Source: Salegentibacter salegens (lineage in GTDB: Bacteria > Bacteroidota > Bacteroidia > Flavobacteriales > Flavobacteriaceae). From it: DNA of 64,000 nucleotides. Each line of letters begins with the position of its first letter. Positions within the stretch are counted from its first letter, which is position 1. Of this stretch, positions 52,004 through 59,338 are shown in pieces. A program made the translations under genes and the position numbers. Location of the stretch: NCBI RefSeq assembly GCF_900142975.1, contig NZ_LT670848.1:868001-932000 (forward strand), given 5' to 3'. The notes beneath the pieces are model-generated. The model made no database searches. It was not told where the DNA came from and was given only the letters and a program-made list of their open reading frames with translations.

Positions 52004-52990
52004 TTAAGAGGTTGCCCGTGCGCGATTGTATTTGTTTCGGTATTGCACCGGGGAAATTCCGGTTATTTTCTTAAAGGTGTTGCGAAATGCTTTTTCATCA
52101 GAATAACCGACTTCAAACATTACTTCTCCCACATTTTCACGGGAAGTTTCCAGGCTGCGTTTGGCGGCTTCCACTTTTACCCGTTGTGTGTACTGGCTTA
52201 TCGTGTTATCGGTTGCTTTTTTAAATCGGCGTTCCAGACTTCGCCGGCTTAGGGCGAAACGCTTGGCTAAATCGTCTACATTAAATTTTTCTGAAAAATG
52301 GTTTTCAATATATTCCTGAACTTTTTTTACAGTTGGGTCTTCGTGATTTTTCTGGCCTTCAAAAATCCTAAAAGCAGATTGCTCGGCTTTATCCATATCT
52401 ATCATAAAAGCTTTGGAAGTAAGAATAGCCATTTCGCGACCGGCATATTTTTCAACTAAATACAGAAGTAAATTTAAATAGGAATAGGCACCTCCACTGG
52501 TGTAAATCCCAGAATCTTCAGTCAAAATTTTATCGGCCACCAGGTTGGCTTTGGGGTAGCGGTTTTTAAAATCTTCAGCGTGTATCCAATGAGTTGAACA
52601 TTGTTTTCCATCTAAAAGTCCGGTTTCTGCCAAAAAAAATGCTGCAACACATAAACTAGCAATTTCAGTTCCATCCTTATAATGCTTTTTCAGCCAGGGT
52701 ATAAAATCTCTATTCCGCTTAAGCGCAATTTCTGGTTGATCATGAATGGCCGGGATAATAATGAGATCGGTTTTAGTAATATCAGCAATCATTTTTTCCG
52801 GTTTAACTGAAAAAAGTCCGTTGGTTTGCTCGGTAGGATTCGAAATTCCCACCAGTTCTACTTCAAAGAGTGGTTTCTTACCACGTTCAGCTAAAAAGCC
52901 GTTCACCTGATTGAAAATTTGATGCGCACCAACAATATTTACCAAACTGGTATGGCCCCTTGGAATTAGTATGGAAATATGTTTTTTCAT
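52004..52990 (-). CDS. GlxA-family AraC-type regulator with DJ-1/PfpI-like domain
   Basis: A 328-residue regulator. Residues about 1-195 are a class I glutamine-amidotransferase-like (DJ-1/PfpI) domain, with SLCVAAFFLAETGLLDGKQCSTHW around 112-137 where Cys113 takes the nucleophile position. Residues about 220-325 are an AraC DNA-binding domain (NVDDLAKRFALSRRSLERRFKK and VMFEVGYSDEKAFRNTFKKITGISPVQYR, two helix-turn-helices). GlxA regulators respond to small molecules and often control adjacent catabolic genes. It is divergent from the VOC/NTF2-like/VOC/DinB set, which could be its targets. Ends one base after the dehydrogenase stop, convergent. Confidence 0.88.
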   Translation of the reverse strand: MKKHISILIPRGHTSLVNIVGAHQIFNQVNGFLAERGKKPLFEVELVGISNPTEQTNGLFSVKPEKMIADITKTDLIIIPAIHDQPEIALKRNRDFIPWLKKHYKDGTEIASLCVAAFFLAETGLLDGKQCSTHWIHAEDFKNRYPKANLVADKILTEDSGIYTSGGAYSYLNLLLYLVEKYAGREMAILTSKAFMIDMDKAEQSAFRIFEGQKNHEDPTVKKVQEYIENHFSEKFNVDDLAKRFALSRRSLERRFKKATDNTISQYTQRVKVEAAKRSLETSRENVGEVMFEVGYSDEKAFRNTFKKITGISPVQYRNKYNRARATS

Positions 52991-53013
52991 CTGTCTTTCT
53001 ATTATATCTAAAA

Positions 53014-53045
53014 CGAATTTATTATTGATTTATTCTGAAAATCAA
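53014..53045 (-). promoter_or_regulatory. Putative promoter of GlxA-type regulator
   Basis: On the minus strand, TTG (53043-53045), 21-base spacer, TAAATTCG (53014-53021), the same form as before the thiolase gene. The ATG of the regulator is 24 bases downstream. Confidence 0.4.
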
Positions 53046-53167
53046 GGAACTAATTTATTAACTCTAAAACTTGTTTGTCGCATACTCCCCTAAATTTTGG
53101 CGTATTTCCCCCAGATGTTTTTACTAAAAACTCCGTAATTTTATGATAACCAATAAATTAATGTAAA

Positions 53168-53554
53168 ATGTTTAAGTATTCAGCAGTTTTTAGCGGCTTT
53201 TCGGTAAACGATTTAGAAAAGGCAGAGGAATTTTATAAAAATGTACTGGGATTTTCAGTTATAAATAATCCTATGGGACTTATTGAATTGGAAATTCCTG
53301 GTAATAATAACATACTTATATATCCAAAACCAGAGCACCAACCGGCAGATTTTACTGTCTTGAATATTCCGGTAGAAAATATAGATGAAGCTGTGAATCA
53401 CCTAACAAAAATAGGGGTGAAGTTTGAAAGATATGAAGGGGAAATTGAAACCGATAAAAAGGGGATATGCAGAAGCGATGGAAAAGAACCAAATCTTGCA
53501 TGGTTTAAAGACCGGGCGGGAAATATTATATCAATTTTAGAAGAGAAAAGTTAA
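53168..53554 (+). CDS. VOC family protein (glyoxalase-like)
   Basis: A 128-residue single-module VOC (glyoxalase/bleomycin-resistance) protein. FSGFSVNDLEKAEEFYKNVLGF opens the first beta-alpha-beta-beta-beta unit; LAWFKDRAGNIISILE ends the second with the conserved metal Glu. The His of the canonical first strand is Ser/Val here, so catalysis is unsure. It stands divergent from the GlxA-type regulator, heading a group of small accessory genes. Confidence 0.78.
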   Translation: MFKYSAVFSGFSVNDLEKAEEFYKNVLGFSVINNPMGLIELEIPGNNNILIYPKPEHQPADFTVLNIPVENIDEAVNHLTKIGVKFERYEGEIETDKKGICRSDGKEPNLAWFKDRAGNIISILEEKS

Positions 53555-53593
53555 GTAAGCATTCAAATTTCAAACCTATGAGGTTTATAAAAA

Positions 53594-53965
53594 ATGAAAA
53601 GTATGACAGAAAAGGAAAAATTTATCCAGGAGCTTAATGAGGCGTTTGCAAAAGGAGATGTTCCATTTGTTTTAGATTGTATGGCCGATGATATTGTTTG
53701 GGAAATGATTGGAGGAAAAACCAGCAATGGTAAAGAAGAAATTGAGAAGGAAATGGCAGCTATGAAGGATATTGAGATGCTGGAAATGACGATGGATAAA
53801 GTGATTACTCATGGAAAAACAGCCGCCGCAAATGGACATTTCAGAATGAAGCATAACGGCGAAGAAAAAGCTTATGGGTTTTGCGACCTCTATGAATTCA
53901 ACGGATTTAAAAAAGCGAAGATTAAGAAGATGACTTCGTATGTAATCCTTTTGAAGAAGAAATAA
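53594..53965 (+). CDS. NTF2-like (SnoaL-type) protein
   Basis: A 123-residue NTF2-like cone-fold protein: FIQELNEAFAKGDVPFVLDCMADDIVWEMIGG (about 8-39) and the last strands KAYGFCDLYEFNGFKKAKIKKMTSYVI. Such domains bind small ligands or act as cyclases/isomerases. No specific catalytic motif is certain. It lies 39 bases after the VOC gene. The ATG at 53594 or the one four codons later could serve. Confidence 0.75.
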   Translation: MKSMTEKEKFIQELNEAFAKGDVPFVLDCMADDIVWEMIGGKTSNGKEEIEKEMAAMKDIEMLEMTMDKVITHGKTAAANGHFRMKHNGEEKAYGFCDLYEFNGFKKAKIKKMTSYVILLKKK

Positions 53966-53986
53966 TTTCAAAAAGCTTTCATCACT

Positions 53987-54001
53987 CTGAACTTGTTTCA
54001 G
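53987..54001. repeat. Interspersed palindrome CTGAACTTGTTTCAG
   Basis: A dyad CTGAA-CTTGT-TTCAG within a longer intergenic stretch (about 53975-54012). From memory, sequences of the form CCTGAACTTGTTTCAGGATC recur between genes in many Bacteroidota genomes; this looks like one diverged copy, between the NTF2-like and PhnB-like genes. Confidence 0.45.
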
Positions 54002-54053
54002 GGCCTCTTGAAGTATTATAATCAAAACATACAATCAATTAAATTAAGAAACA

Positions 54054-54488
54054 ATGGCAACACTAAATCCTTATTTAAATTTTAACGGCAAAACCGAAGA
54101 AGCTTTTAACTTTTACAAATCGGTTTTTGGAGGTGATTTTTCACACTTGATGCGCTTTAAAGATATGCCACCGAGCGAAGAAGGACCAGATAAATTGCCG
54201 AAGGAATATGAAAATTATATTTTGCACGTTTCCCTGCCCATTGGAGACAGCGATTTAATGGGATCTGACTGTATTGAAGAATTTGGGCAAAAAGCCATTT
54301 TTGGTAGCAGTAATTATGTTTCTGTAACTCCAAAAAGCGAAGAAGAAACCCGCCATATATTCAAAGAACTTTCTGCCGGTGGTGAAATTGAAATGCCCCT
54401 GGAAGAAATGTTCTGGGGTGATCTTTTCGCGAGTTTTTCAGATAAATTTGGGATAAAATGGATGCTGAATTATCCAATCGAGAAATAA
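54054..54488 (+). CDS. PhnB/3-demethylubiquinone-methyltransferase-like VOC protein
   Basis: A 144-residue VOC-superfamily protein of the PhnB-like type, with the opening LNPYLNFNGKTEEAFNFYKSVFGG (about 3-26) and WMLNYP at the end, both hallmark strings of this subfamily. The function of the subfamily is not settled; methyltransferase labels are misleading. It lies 88 bases after the NTF2-like gene and just before a 14-base palindrome. Confidence 0.85.
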   Translation: MATLNPYLNFNGKTEEAFNFYKSVFGGDFSHLMRFKDMPPSEEGPDKLPKEYENYILHVSLPIGDSDLMGSDCIEEFGQKAIFGSSNYVSVTPKSEEETRHIFKELSAGGEIEMPLEEMFWGDLFASFSDKFGIKWMLNYPIEK

Positions 54489-54497
54489 ATTTTAAAT

Positions 54498-54511
54498 CTG
54501 CCAGATCTGGC
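54498..54511. repeat. 14-base perfect palindrome TGCCAGATCTGGCA
   Basis: A perfect dyad ten bases after the PhnB-like stop and 48 bases before the DinB gene. Without a loop it is a poor terminator hairpin, and there is no T-run, so an operator or a dispersed repeat unit is more likely. Confidence 0.45.
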
Positions 54512-54558
54512 AAATTTTAGAATACAGAATCAATAGAAACAAAAAATAAAATCCAATA

Positions 54559-55161
54559 ATGAAAAATTCAATTTTAGGTATTGCTTTGTTTTTAATAGCA
54601 AGTATGCCGCTTACCGCTCAGCTAAATACGAACAACAAGGAATTTTTGTTCAATTATTTTGAAGAAACAACGGAGCATTTGAAAAATAAAATTTCCGGAC
54701 TTTCAGAAAAGCAAATGCATTTTAAACCTTCCGAAGATCAATGGTCTATTAGCCAATGTATCGAACACATTATTTTAACGGAAAAAATGCTGTTTGAAAT
54801 GGCCAAAAGCGAACTGGAAAAACCTAAAAATCCGGAAAGAAAAGGGGAGGTGAAATTTAAAGACGAAGATTTAATTGAAGGAATAAAAGACAGAAGTAAG
54901 AAGGCCCAGGCTACTGATGAATTAACGGGCGAGGGAAAATATAACAGCCCTCAAGAAGCTATGGTAGATTTTAAAAAACAACGGCAATTGGTACTGGATT
55001 TTATAGAGCATATCCAATTAGAAACTTTCAGAAATCATATTAGCGATTCTCCTTTTGGCGCAGTAGATGCTTATCAATCTATGCTGTTTATTGCCGGGCA
55101 CACCGCAAGACATACGCTTCAGATTGAGGAGATAAAAGCTTCGGAAGAATTTCCTGAATAA
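54559..55161 (+). CDS. DinB-family protein with signal peptide
   Basis: A 200-residue protein with an N-terminal signal peptide (about 1-20, ending LTAQ) and a DinB four-helix bundle: NEQ-like EEQ helix, EDQWSISQCIEHIILTEK (about 58-75, metal His in the EHI position) and FIAGHTARHTLQIEEI (about 175-190, HxxxH metal pair). DinB/YfiT proteins bind a divalent metal and include thiol transferases. An exported form is less usual. It belongs to the small-gene group divergent from the GlxA-type regulator. Confidence 0.78.
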   Translation: MKNSILGIALFLIASMPLTAQLNTNNKEFLFNYFEETTEHLKNKISGLSEKQMHFKPSEDQWSISQCIEHIILTEKMLFEMAKSELEKPKNPERKGEVKFKDEDLIEGIKDRSKKAQATDELTGEGKYNSPQEAMVDFKKQRQLVLDFIEHIQLETFRNHISDSPFGAVDAYQSMLFIAGHTARHTLQIEEIKASEEFPE

Positions 55162-55286
55162 ACCTGACTCTTAGCTTCTTAACTATAATTTAACCTTAGA
55201 TCCTGTAACTTATCAATAGAACTGTTACTAATAAAAAACATTAAAGAAGTTTGAACAGAAACGCTTAACCAAAAAATAAAATAAAG

Positions 55287-55505
55287 ATGGTTAGAGTATT
55301 TAAAACCAATATTACAGAGACCGAGTTGGCCAATGAATTTATCAATTCTATTCACTTAAACTTTAGTAATTATATAGCGAATTTTGATCTTGAAGATTGC
55401 GATAATATTCTACGAATTGAATCTTTTAGCAATGATATTTGCAAGGATTCTATTATAAATTTAATTGCTGAAAAAGGTTTCTATGCTGAAGAATTGCCCG
55501 ACTAA
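55287..55505 (+). CDS. Small HMA-fold-like protein without CxxC
   Basis: A 72-residue protein whose predicted strand/helix order (beta-alpha-beta-beta-alpha-beta) fits a ferredoxin-like heavy-metal-associated domain: MVRVFKTNI, a helix, NFDLEDCDNILRIES, then INLIAEKGFYAEEL. The first loop lacks the CxxC metal pair, so metal binding in the usual way is unlikely. Family-like small proteins occur in Flavobacteriia. It stands alone, 125 bases after the DinB gene, and its stop is three bases from the convergent phosphatase gene. Confidence 0.6.
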   Translation: MVRVFKTNITETELANEFINSIHLNFSNYIANFDLEDCDNILRIESFSNDICKDSIINLIAEKGFYAEELPD

Positions 55506-55508
55506 TTT

Positions 55509-56303
55509 TTATTTTATCACTGTAATAGCTGCGAGAATGTGTTTTTCAGGTTGTTTTTTGAGCTGATGGTAATAAGTGAGATTCCATTTCTTATTTTCGT
55601 ATTCAAGAGCACTTAAATTTTCAACCCAATCGCCAGAATTCAAATACAGGCAGGTTCCTTTTTTATTGGTTTTTCTTATAATTTTAGGCTGGTGAATATG
55701 GCCACAAATCACATATTTATAGCCATTTTCGATAGCAAGATCTGAAACGGTTTTTTCGAATCCTGCAATAAATTTCCCGGCATTTTTTACGCTGTCTTTA
55801 ATTTTTTTGGATAGCGAATATTTCTTTTTGCCCATTTTCACTAGAATAAAGTTCAACAAGCGGTTAATCAGGATCAATAAATCGTAACCCCAACCGCCAA
55901 GTTTGGCGATCCATTTTGCTTTGTGAATTCCAACATCAAAAACATCACCGTGAAAAAACCAGGCTTTTTTACCATCTAACTCCAAAACTAACTTATCGGT
56001 AATTTGCAAATCGCCAATTTGTGTGTCGCTAAATTTTCTTAGAAACTCGTCGTGATTCCCGGTGATATAAATAACCTCGGTTCCGTTGGTGCTAAAATCA
56101 ATGATCTTTTTAATAACTTCAAGGTGGGATTTTGGGAAATAACTTTTCCTAAACTGCCAGATATCTATAAAATCTCCGTTAAGCACCAGTTTTTTAGGCT
56201 GAATACTTTCCAGGTAATCCATAAGTTCTGTAGCGTGGGCGCCAAAGGTTCCAAGGTGCACATCTGAAATCACGACTATTTCGGGCTTTCTCTTACTTGA
56301 CAA
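55509..56303 (-). CDS. LpxH-like UDP-2,3-diacylglucosamine diphosphatase (metallophosphoesterase)
   Basis: A 264-residue calcineurin-like phosphoesterase with all metal motifs: SDVHLGTFGAHA (about 13-24), LNGDFIDIWQF (about 41-51), YITGNHDEFLR (about 79-89), FFHGDVFDVG (about 116-125) and VICGHIHQPKI (about 203-213). The SDVHLGT and DFIDIW details are those of the LpxH/LpxH2-type branch, which makes lipid X in lipid A biosynthesis at the membrane. A second LpxH elsewhere cannot be excluded. The start is TTG at 56303; no in-frame ATG lies upstream nearby. Confidence 0.8.
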   Translation of the reverse strand: MSSKRKPEIVVISDVHLGTFGAHATELMDYLESIQPKKLVLNGDFIDIWQFRKSYFPKSHLEVIKKIIDFSTNGTEVIYITGNHDEFLRKFSDTQIGDLQITDKLVLELDGKKAWFFHGDVFDVGIHKAKWIAKLGGWGYDLLILINRLLNFILVKMGKKKYSLSKKIKDSVKNAGKFIAGFEKTVSDLAIENGYKYVICGHIHQPKIIRKTNKKGTCLYLNSGDWVENLSALEYENKKWNLTYYHQLKKQPEKHILAAITVIK

Positions 56304-56457
56304 ATGCTTGATTTTCTTTTGTTTACAAAGAACAGGAATTAAAGAATTTAAAACCTTTAATCTGCTTTATTGAATATTTATCAAATCATTAAATTGTCGG
56401 CAATTTGTTAACGTAATATTAAATCAACTTACATTTTCAAATATTGACTGAAAAAAT

Positions 56458-56465
56458 TACATTTG
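56458..56465 (+). promoter_or_regulatory. -7 box (TACATTTG) before aroC
   Basis: A perfect TAnnTTTG match 16 bases before the ATG at 56481. It includes the TTG at 56463, which would otherwise be a longer start of aroC, and so decides for the ATG. Confidence 0.5.
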
Positions 56466-56480
56466 TTCAAAATCACTAAA

Positions 56481-57545
56481 ATGGCAGGAAATTCCTTCGG
56501 AAAATTATTTAAACTCACCACTTTTGGAGAATCCCACGGGCAGGCCATTGGAGGAATTATAGACGGCTGTCCCGCCGGAATTCAGCTTGATCTGGAAAAG
56601 ATTCAGGCTGAACTCAATCGCAGAAAACCCGGTCAGTCGGCTATTGTTACTCAAAGAAAAGAACCCGATACCGTAGAATTTTATTCGGGAATTTTTGAAG
56701 AAAAAACTACCGGAACTCCTATTGGTTTTGTGATTAAAAATGCAAATCAGAAATCTAAAGATTATTCGCATATAAAAGATTCGTATCGTCCCAGTCACGC
56801 CGATTATACTTACGATGAAAAATATGGCGTACGTGATTACCGTGGTGGCGGAAGATCTTCTGCCCGGGAAACTGCCTGCAGGGTAGTGGCCGGCGCTGTG
56901 GCGAAACAATTTTTAAAAGATATTCAGTTTAATGCTTATACGGCTTCAGTTGGAAAAATAGAACTCGATAAGAATATCAAAGAACTTGATTTCAGTCTTA
57001 TTGAAACCAATGCAGTACGTTGCCCAGATCCTGCTTCCGCAGAAAAAATGGAAGATTACATTAAGCAAATTAGAAAAGAAGGAGATACCGTTGGTGGAAC
57101 CGTACAATGTGTGATTAAAAATATGCCGAAAGGCCTGGGAGAACCGGTTTTTGATAAACTTCACGCCGATTTGGGTAAAGCCATGCTTTCCATAAACGCG
57201 GTAAAAGGTTTTGAATACGGCAGCGGATTTGAAGGTACTAAAATGAAAGGAAGTGAACATAACGACCTTTTTAATAATGATGGATCCACAAAAACCAATT
57301 TAAGCGGTGGAATACAGGGCGGAATTTCTAACGGAATGGATATTTATTTTAATGTAGCTTTTAAACCTGTGGCTACAATTATGCAAAAACAAGAAACCAT
57401 AAATAAACAAGGCGAAAATGTAGAAATGCAAGGAAAAGGAAGACACGATCCTTGTGTTGTTCCAAGAGCAGTGCCTATTGTTGAAGCAATGGCCGCATTG
57501 GTAATCGCCGATTATTTTCTTCAGAATAAAAGTTCAAAAATTTAA
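56481..57545 (+). CDS. aroC: Chorismate synthase AroC
   Basis: A 354-residue chorismate synthase. [20 protein letters not shown] at the start, the GRRSSARET-like [22 protein letters not shown] near 120-145, and [20 protein letters not shown] near 325 are family signatures. It removes phosphate from EPSP using reduced FMN. ATG 56481 is chosen over a TTG at 56463, because the latter lies in a -7 promoter box and the added residues are not family-like. The last shikimate-pathway step also feeds aromatic precursors to the pigment cluster. Confidence 0.96.
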   Translation: MAGNSFGKLFKLTTFGESHGQAIGGIIDGCPAGIQLDLEKIQAELNRRKPGQSAIVTQRKEPDTVEFYSGIFEEKTTGTPIGFVIKNANQKSKDYSHIKDSYRPSHADYTYDEKYGVRDYRGGGRSSARETACRVVAGAVAKQFLKDIQFNAYTASVGKIELDKNIKELDFSLIETNAVRCPDPASAEKMEDYIKQIRKEGDTVGGTVQCVIKNMPKGLGEPVFDKLHADLGKAMLSINAVKGFEYGSGFEGTKMKGSEHNDLFNNDGSTKTNLSGGIQGGISNGMDIYFNVAFKPVATIMQKQETINKQGENVEMQGKGRHDPCVVPRAVPIVEAMAALVIADYFLQNKSSKI

Positions 57546-57573
57546 TTGATTTAAATCCTGAAATTTACTTAGC

Positions 57574-58926
57574 ATGAAAAAACTTGCACTGCACTGGCAG
57601 ATTTTACTCGGAATGGCTGCCGGGGTGATTTTTGCCCTAATTCTTACCAATTTTAGCTGGGGATCTGAGTTTATTGGAGATTGGATAAAACCCTTTGGGA
57701 ATATTTTTATCAACGCCCTAAAACTTATTGCAGTGCCGCTTATTTTGGCGTCTTTAGTAAAAGGAATTTCAGATCTAAAAGATATCTCAAAGCTTTCAAA
57801 AATGGGAGCGCGTACCATTGGGATCTATATTTTCACCACTATTGTGGCCGTAACTATAGGTCTTGGAATGGTTAACCTTATCAAACCGGGGAACGCTATT
57901 ACCGCAGAAACTCAACAAGATCTTATTACAAGTTATGAGGGCGATGCATCGGGGATTAAAGCCAATGCCGATAAACAGAGAGAATCTGGCCCTTTACAGG
58001 CTTTAGAAGATATTGTTCCTGAAAACATTTTTGCTGCGGCGGGTGATAATGCCAATATGCTGCAGGTGATTTTCTTCGCTATTTTCTTTGGAATCGGACT
58101 TATTCTTATTCCTGAAAAAGCCGCAAAACCGGTTAAAGATTTTTTTGATGGCTTTAATGAAGTCATTCTTAAAATGATAGATCTTATTATGCTCGCCGCA
58201 CCTTATGGTGTATTTGCCCTTCTAGCTGCACTGGTGGTAGAATCACCGAGTACAGACCTCTTTGCCGCGCTTGCAATGTATGGGGTAACTGTTTTAATTG
58301 GTTTGGCATTAATGATAGGGTTCTATATTCTATTAGTATGGATTGTAACAAAAAACAAACCTTCTTTCTTTGTAAACGGGATTGCCCCTGCACAATTACT
58401 GGCTTTTTCAACAAGTTCCAGTGCCGCAACTTTACCGGTAACAATGGAAAGGGTAGAAGAGCATATGGGCGTAAGCAGGGAAGTATCCAGCTTTGTGTTG
58501 CCTATTGGAGCTACAATTAATATGGATGGAACAAGCCTTTACCAGGCCGTTGCCGCAGTTTTTATCGCACAGGCTTTTGGTATGGATCTTAGTCTTGGGG
58601 CTCAACTTGGGATTATAGCTACGGCTACTTTAGCCTCTATAGGCTCAGCTGCTGTACCCGGAGCAGGAATGGTGATGTTGGTAATTGTACTTGCACAGGC
58701 CGGTATTCCTGAAGCGGGATTAGCACTAATATTTGCAGTAGACAGGCCTCTTGATATGTGTAGAACTATGGTAAATGTTACCGGTGATGCTGCCGTGGCT
58801 TTAATGGTAGCAAAATCTGTAGATAAAATGGGACCACCCAATGTTAAGGAATGGGATGACGATTATCACCCAGATAGTGATGCAGAAGAAAATCAAACTG
58901 AAATAGAGAAAAAAGAGAAAGCTTAA
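57574..58926 (+). CDS. Dicarboxylate/amino acid:cation symporter (DAACS family)
   Basis: A 450-residue GltP/DctA-type symporter with about eight helices and two hairpins. Signatures: FGNIFINALKLIAVPLILASLVKGI (about 46-70), the serine-rich hairpin AFSTSSSAATLPVT (about 275-288), the NMDGT motif (INMDGTSLYQ, about 314-323) that binds sodium and substrate, and GIPEAGLALIFAVDRPLDMCRTMVNVTGD near the end. It takes up glutamate, aspartate or dicarboxylates with Na+ or H+. The central acidic loop (about 110-150) is longer than in E. coli homologues. It lies 28 bases after aroC. Confidence 0.93.
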   Translation: MKKLALHWQILLGMAAGVIFALILTNFSWGSEFIGDWIKPFGNIFINALKLIAVPLILASLVKGISDLKDISKLSKMGARTIGIYIFTTIVAVTIGLGMVNLIKPGNAITAETQQDLITSYEGDASGIKANADKQRESGPLQALEDIVPENIFAAAGDNANMLQVIFFAIFFGIGLILIPEKAAKPVKDFFDGFNEVILKMIDLIMLAAPYGVFALLAALVVESPSTDLFAALAMYGVTVLIGLALMIGFYILLVWIVTKNKPSFFVNGIAPAQLLAFSTSSSAATLPVTMERVEEHMGVSREVSSFVLPIGATINMDGTSLYQAVAAVFIAQAFGMDLSLGAQLGIIATATLASIGSAAVPGAGMVMLVIVLAQAGIPEAGLALIFAVDRPLDMCRTMVNVTGDAAVALMVAKSVDKMGPPNVKEWDDDYHPDSDAEENQTEIEKKEKA

Positions 58927-59336
58927 TCCAGGAATTTTGATTTTAATTCAGGGGTAGGAATCATACAACTTTCTTTTTTGCCATACCATTTGTAGCGGTT
59001 ATTGGCCACAAAATTATATATACCATCCCGTAAACTTTCGGGAATAAACAGGAGATTTTTTAAGAAGGAATAACCATTGGAAAGTTCTCGTGAAATTTCC
59101 AGGGCAGCGGTAGATTTTCTATAATAAGCAACTCCCGGATCAATAAGGATTATAGAATCTAATTCTTCAGGATCCATACCACGTTCTGCTACCAGTTTTT
59201 TTCCTATTTCACTTTGTAATGAGGCAAATCGAAATACATCATTTTTATCGTGTTTAATGATAAAAGTGACTGCACCGTTGCAAAGATTGCAAACGCCATC
59301 AAAAAGGACGATTTTCTTATCTTTTGGAATTTCCAT
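58923..59336 (-). CDS. DCC family thiol-disulfide oxidoreductase-like protein
   Basis: A 137-residue protein of the DUF393/DCC family, named for its DGVCNLCNG motif (about 11-19; Cys14 and Cys17 in a CxxC). LQSEIGKKLVAERGM and YRKSTAALEISRELSNG follow as usual. A thioredoxin-like redox role is predicted for the family. It lies two bases downstream of mutS2 and overlaps the symporter stop by four bases in convergent orientation. Confidence 0.87.
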   Translation of the reverse strand: MEIPKDKKIVLFDGVCNLCNGAVTFIIKHDKNDVFRFASLQSEIGKKLVAERGMDPEELDSIILIDPGVAYYRKSTAALEISRELSNGYSFLKNLLFIPESLRDGIYNFVANNRYKWYGKKESCMIPTPELKSKFLD

Positions 59337-59338
59337 AG

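Noticed and set aside
56463..56480. TTG start of aroC six codons upstream
   Set aside because: It lies inside the TACATTTG -7 box, and chorismate synthases begin at MAGNSFG.
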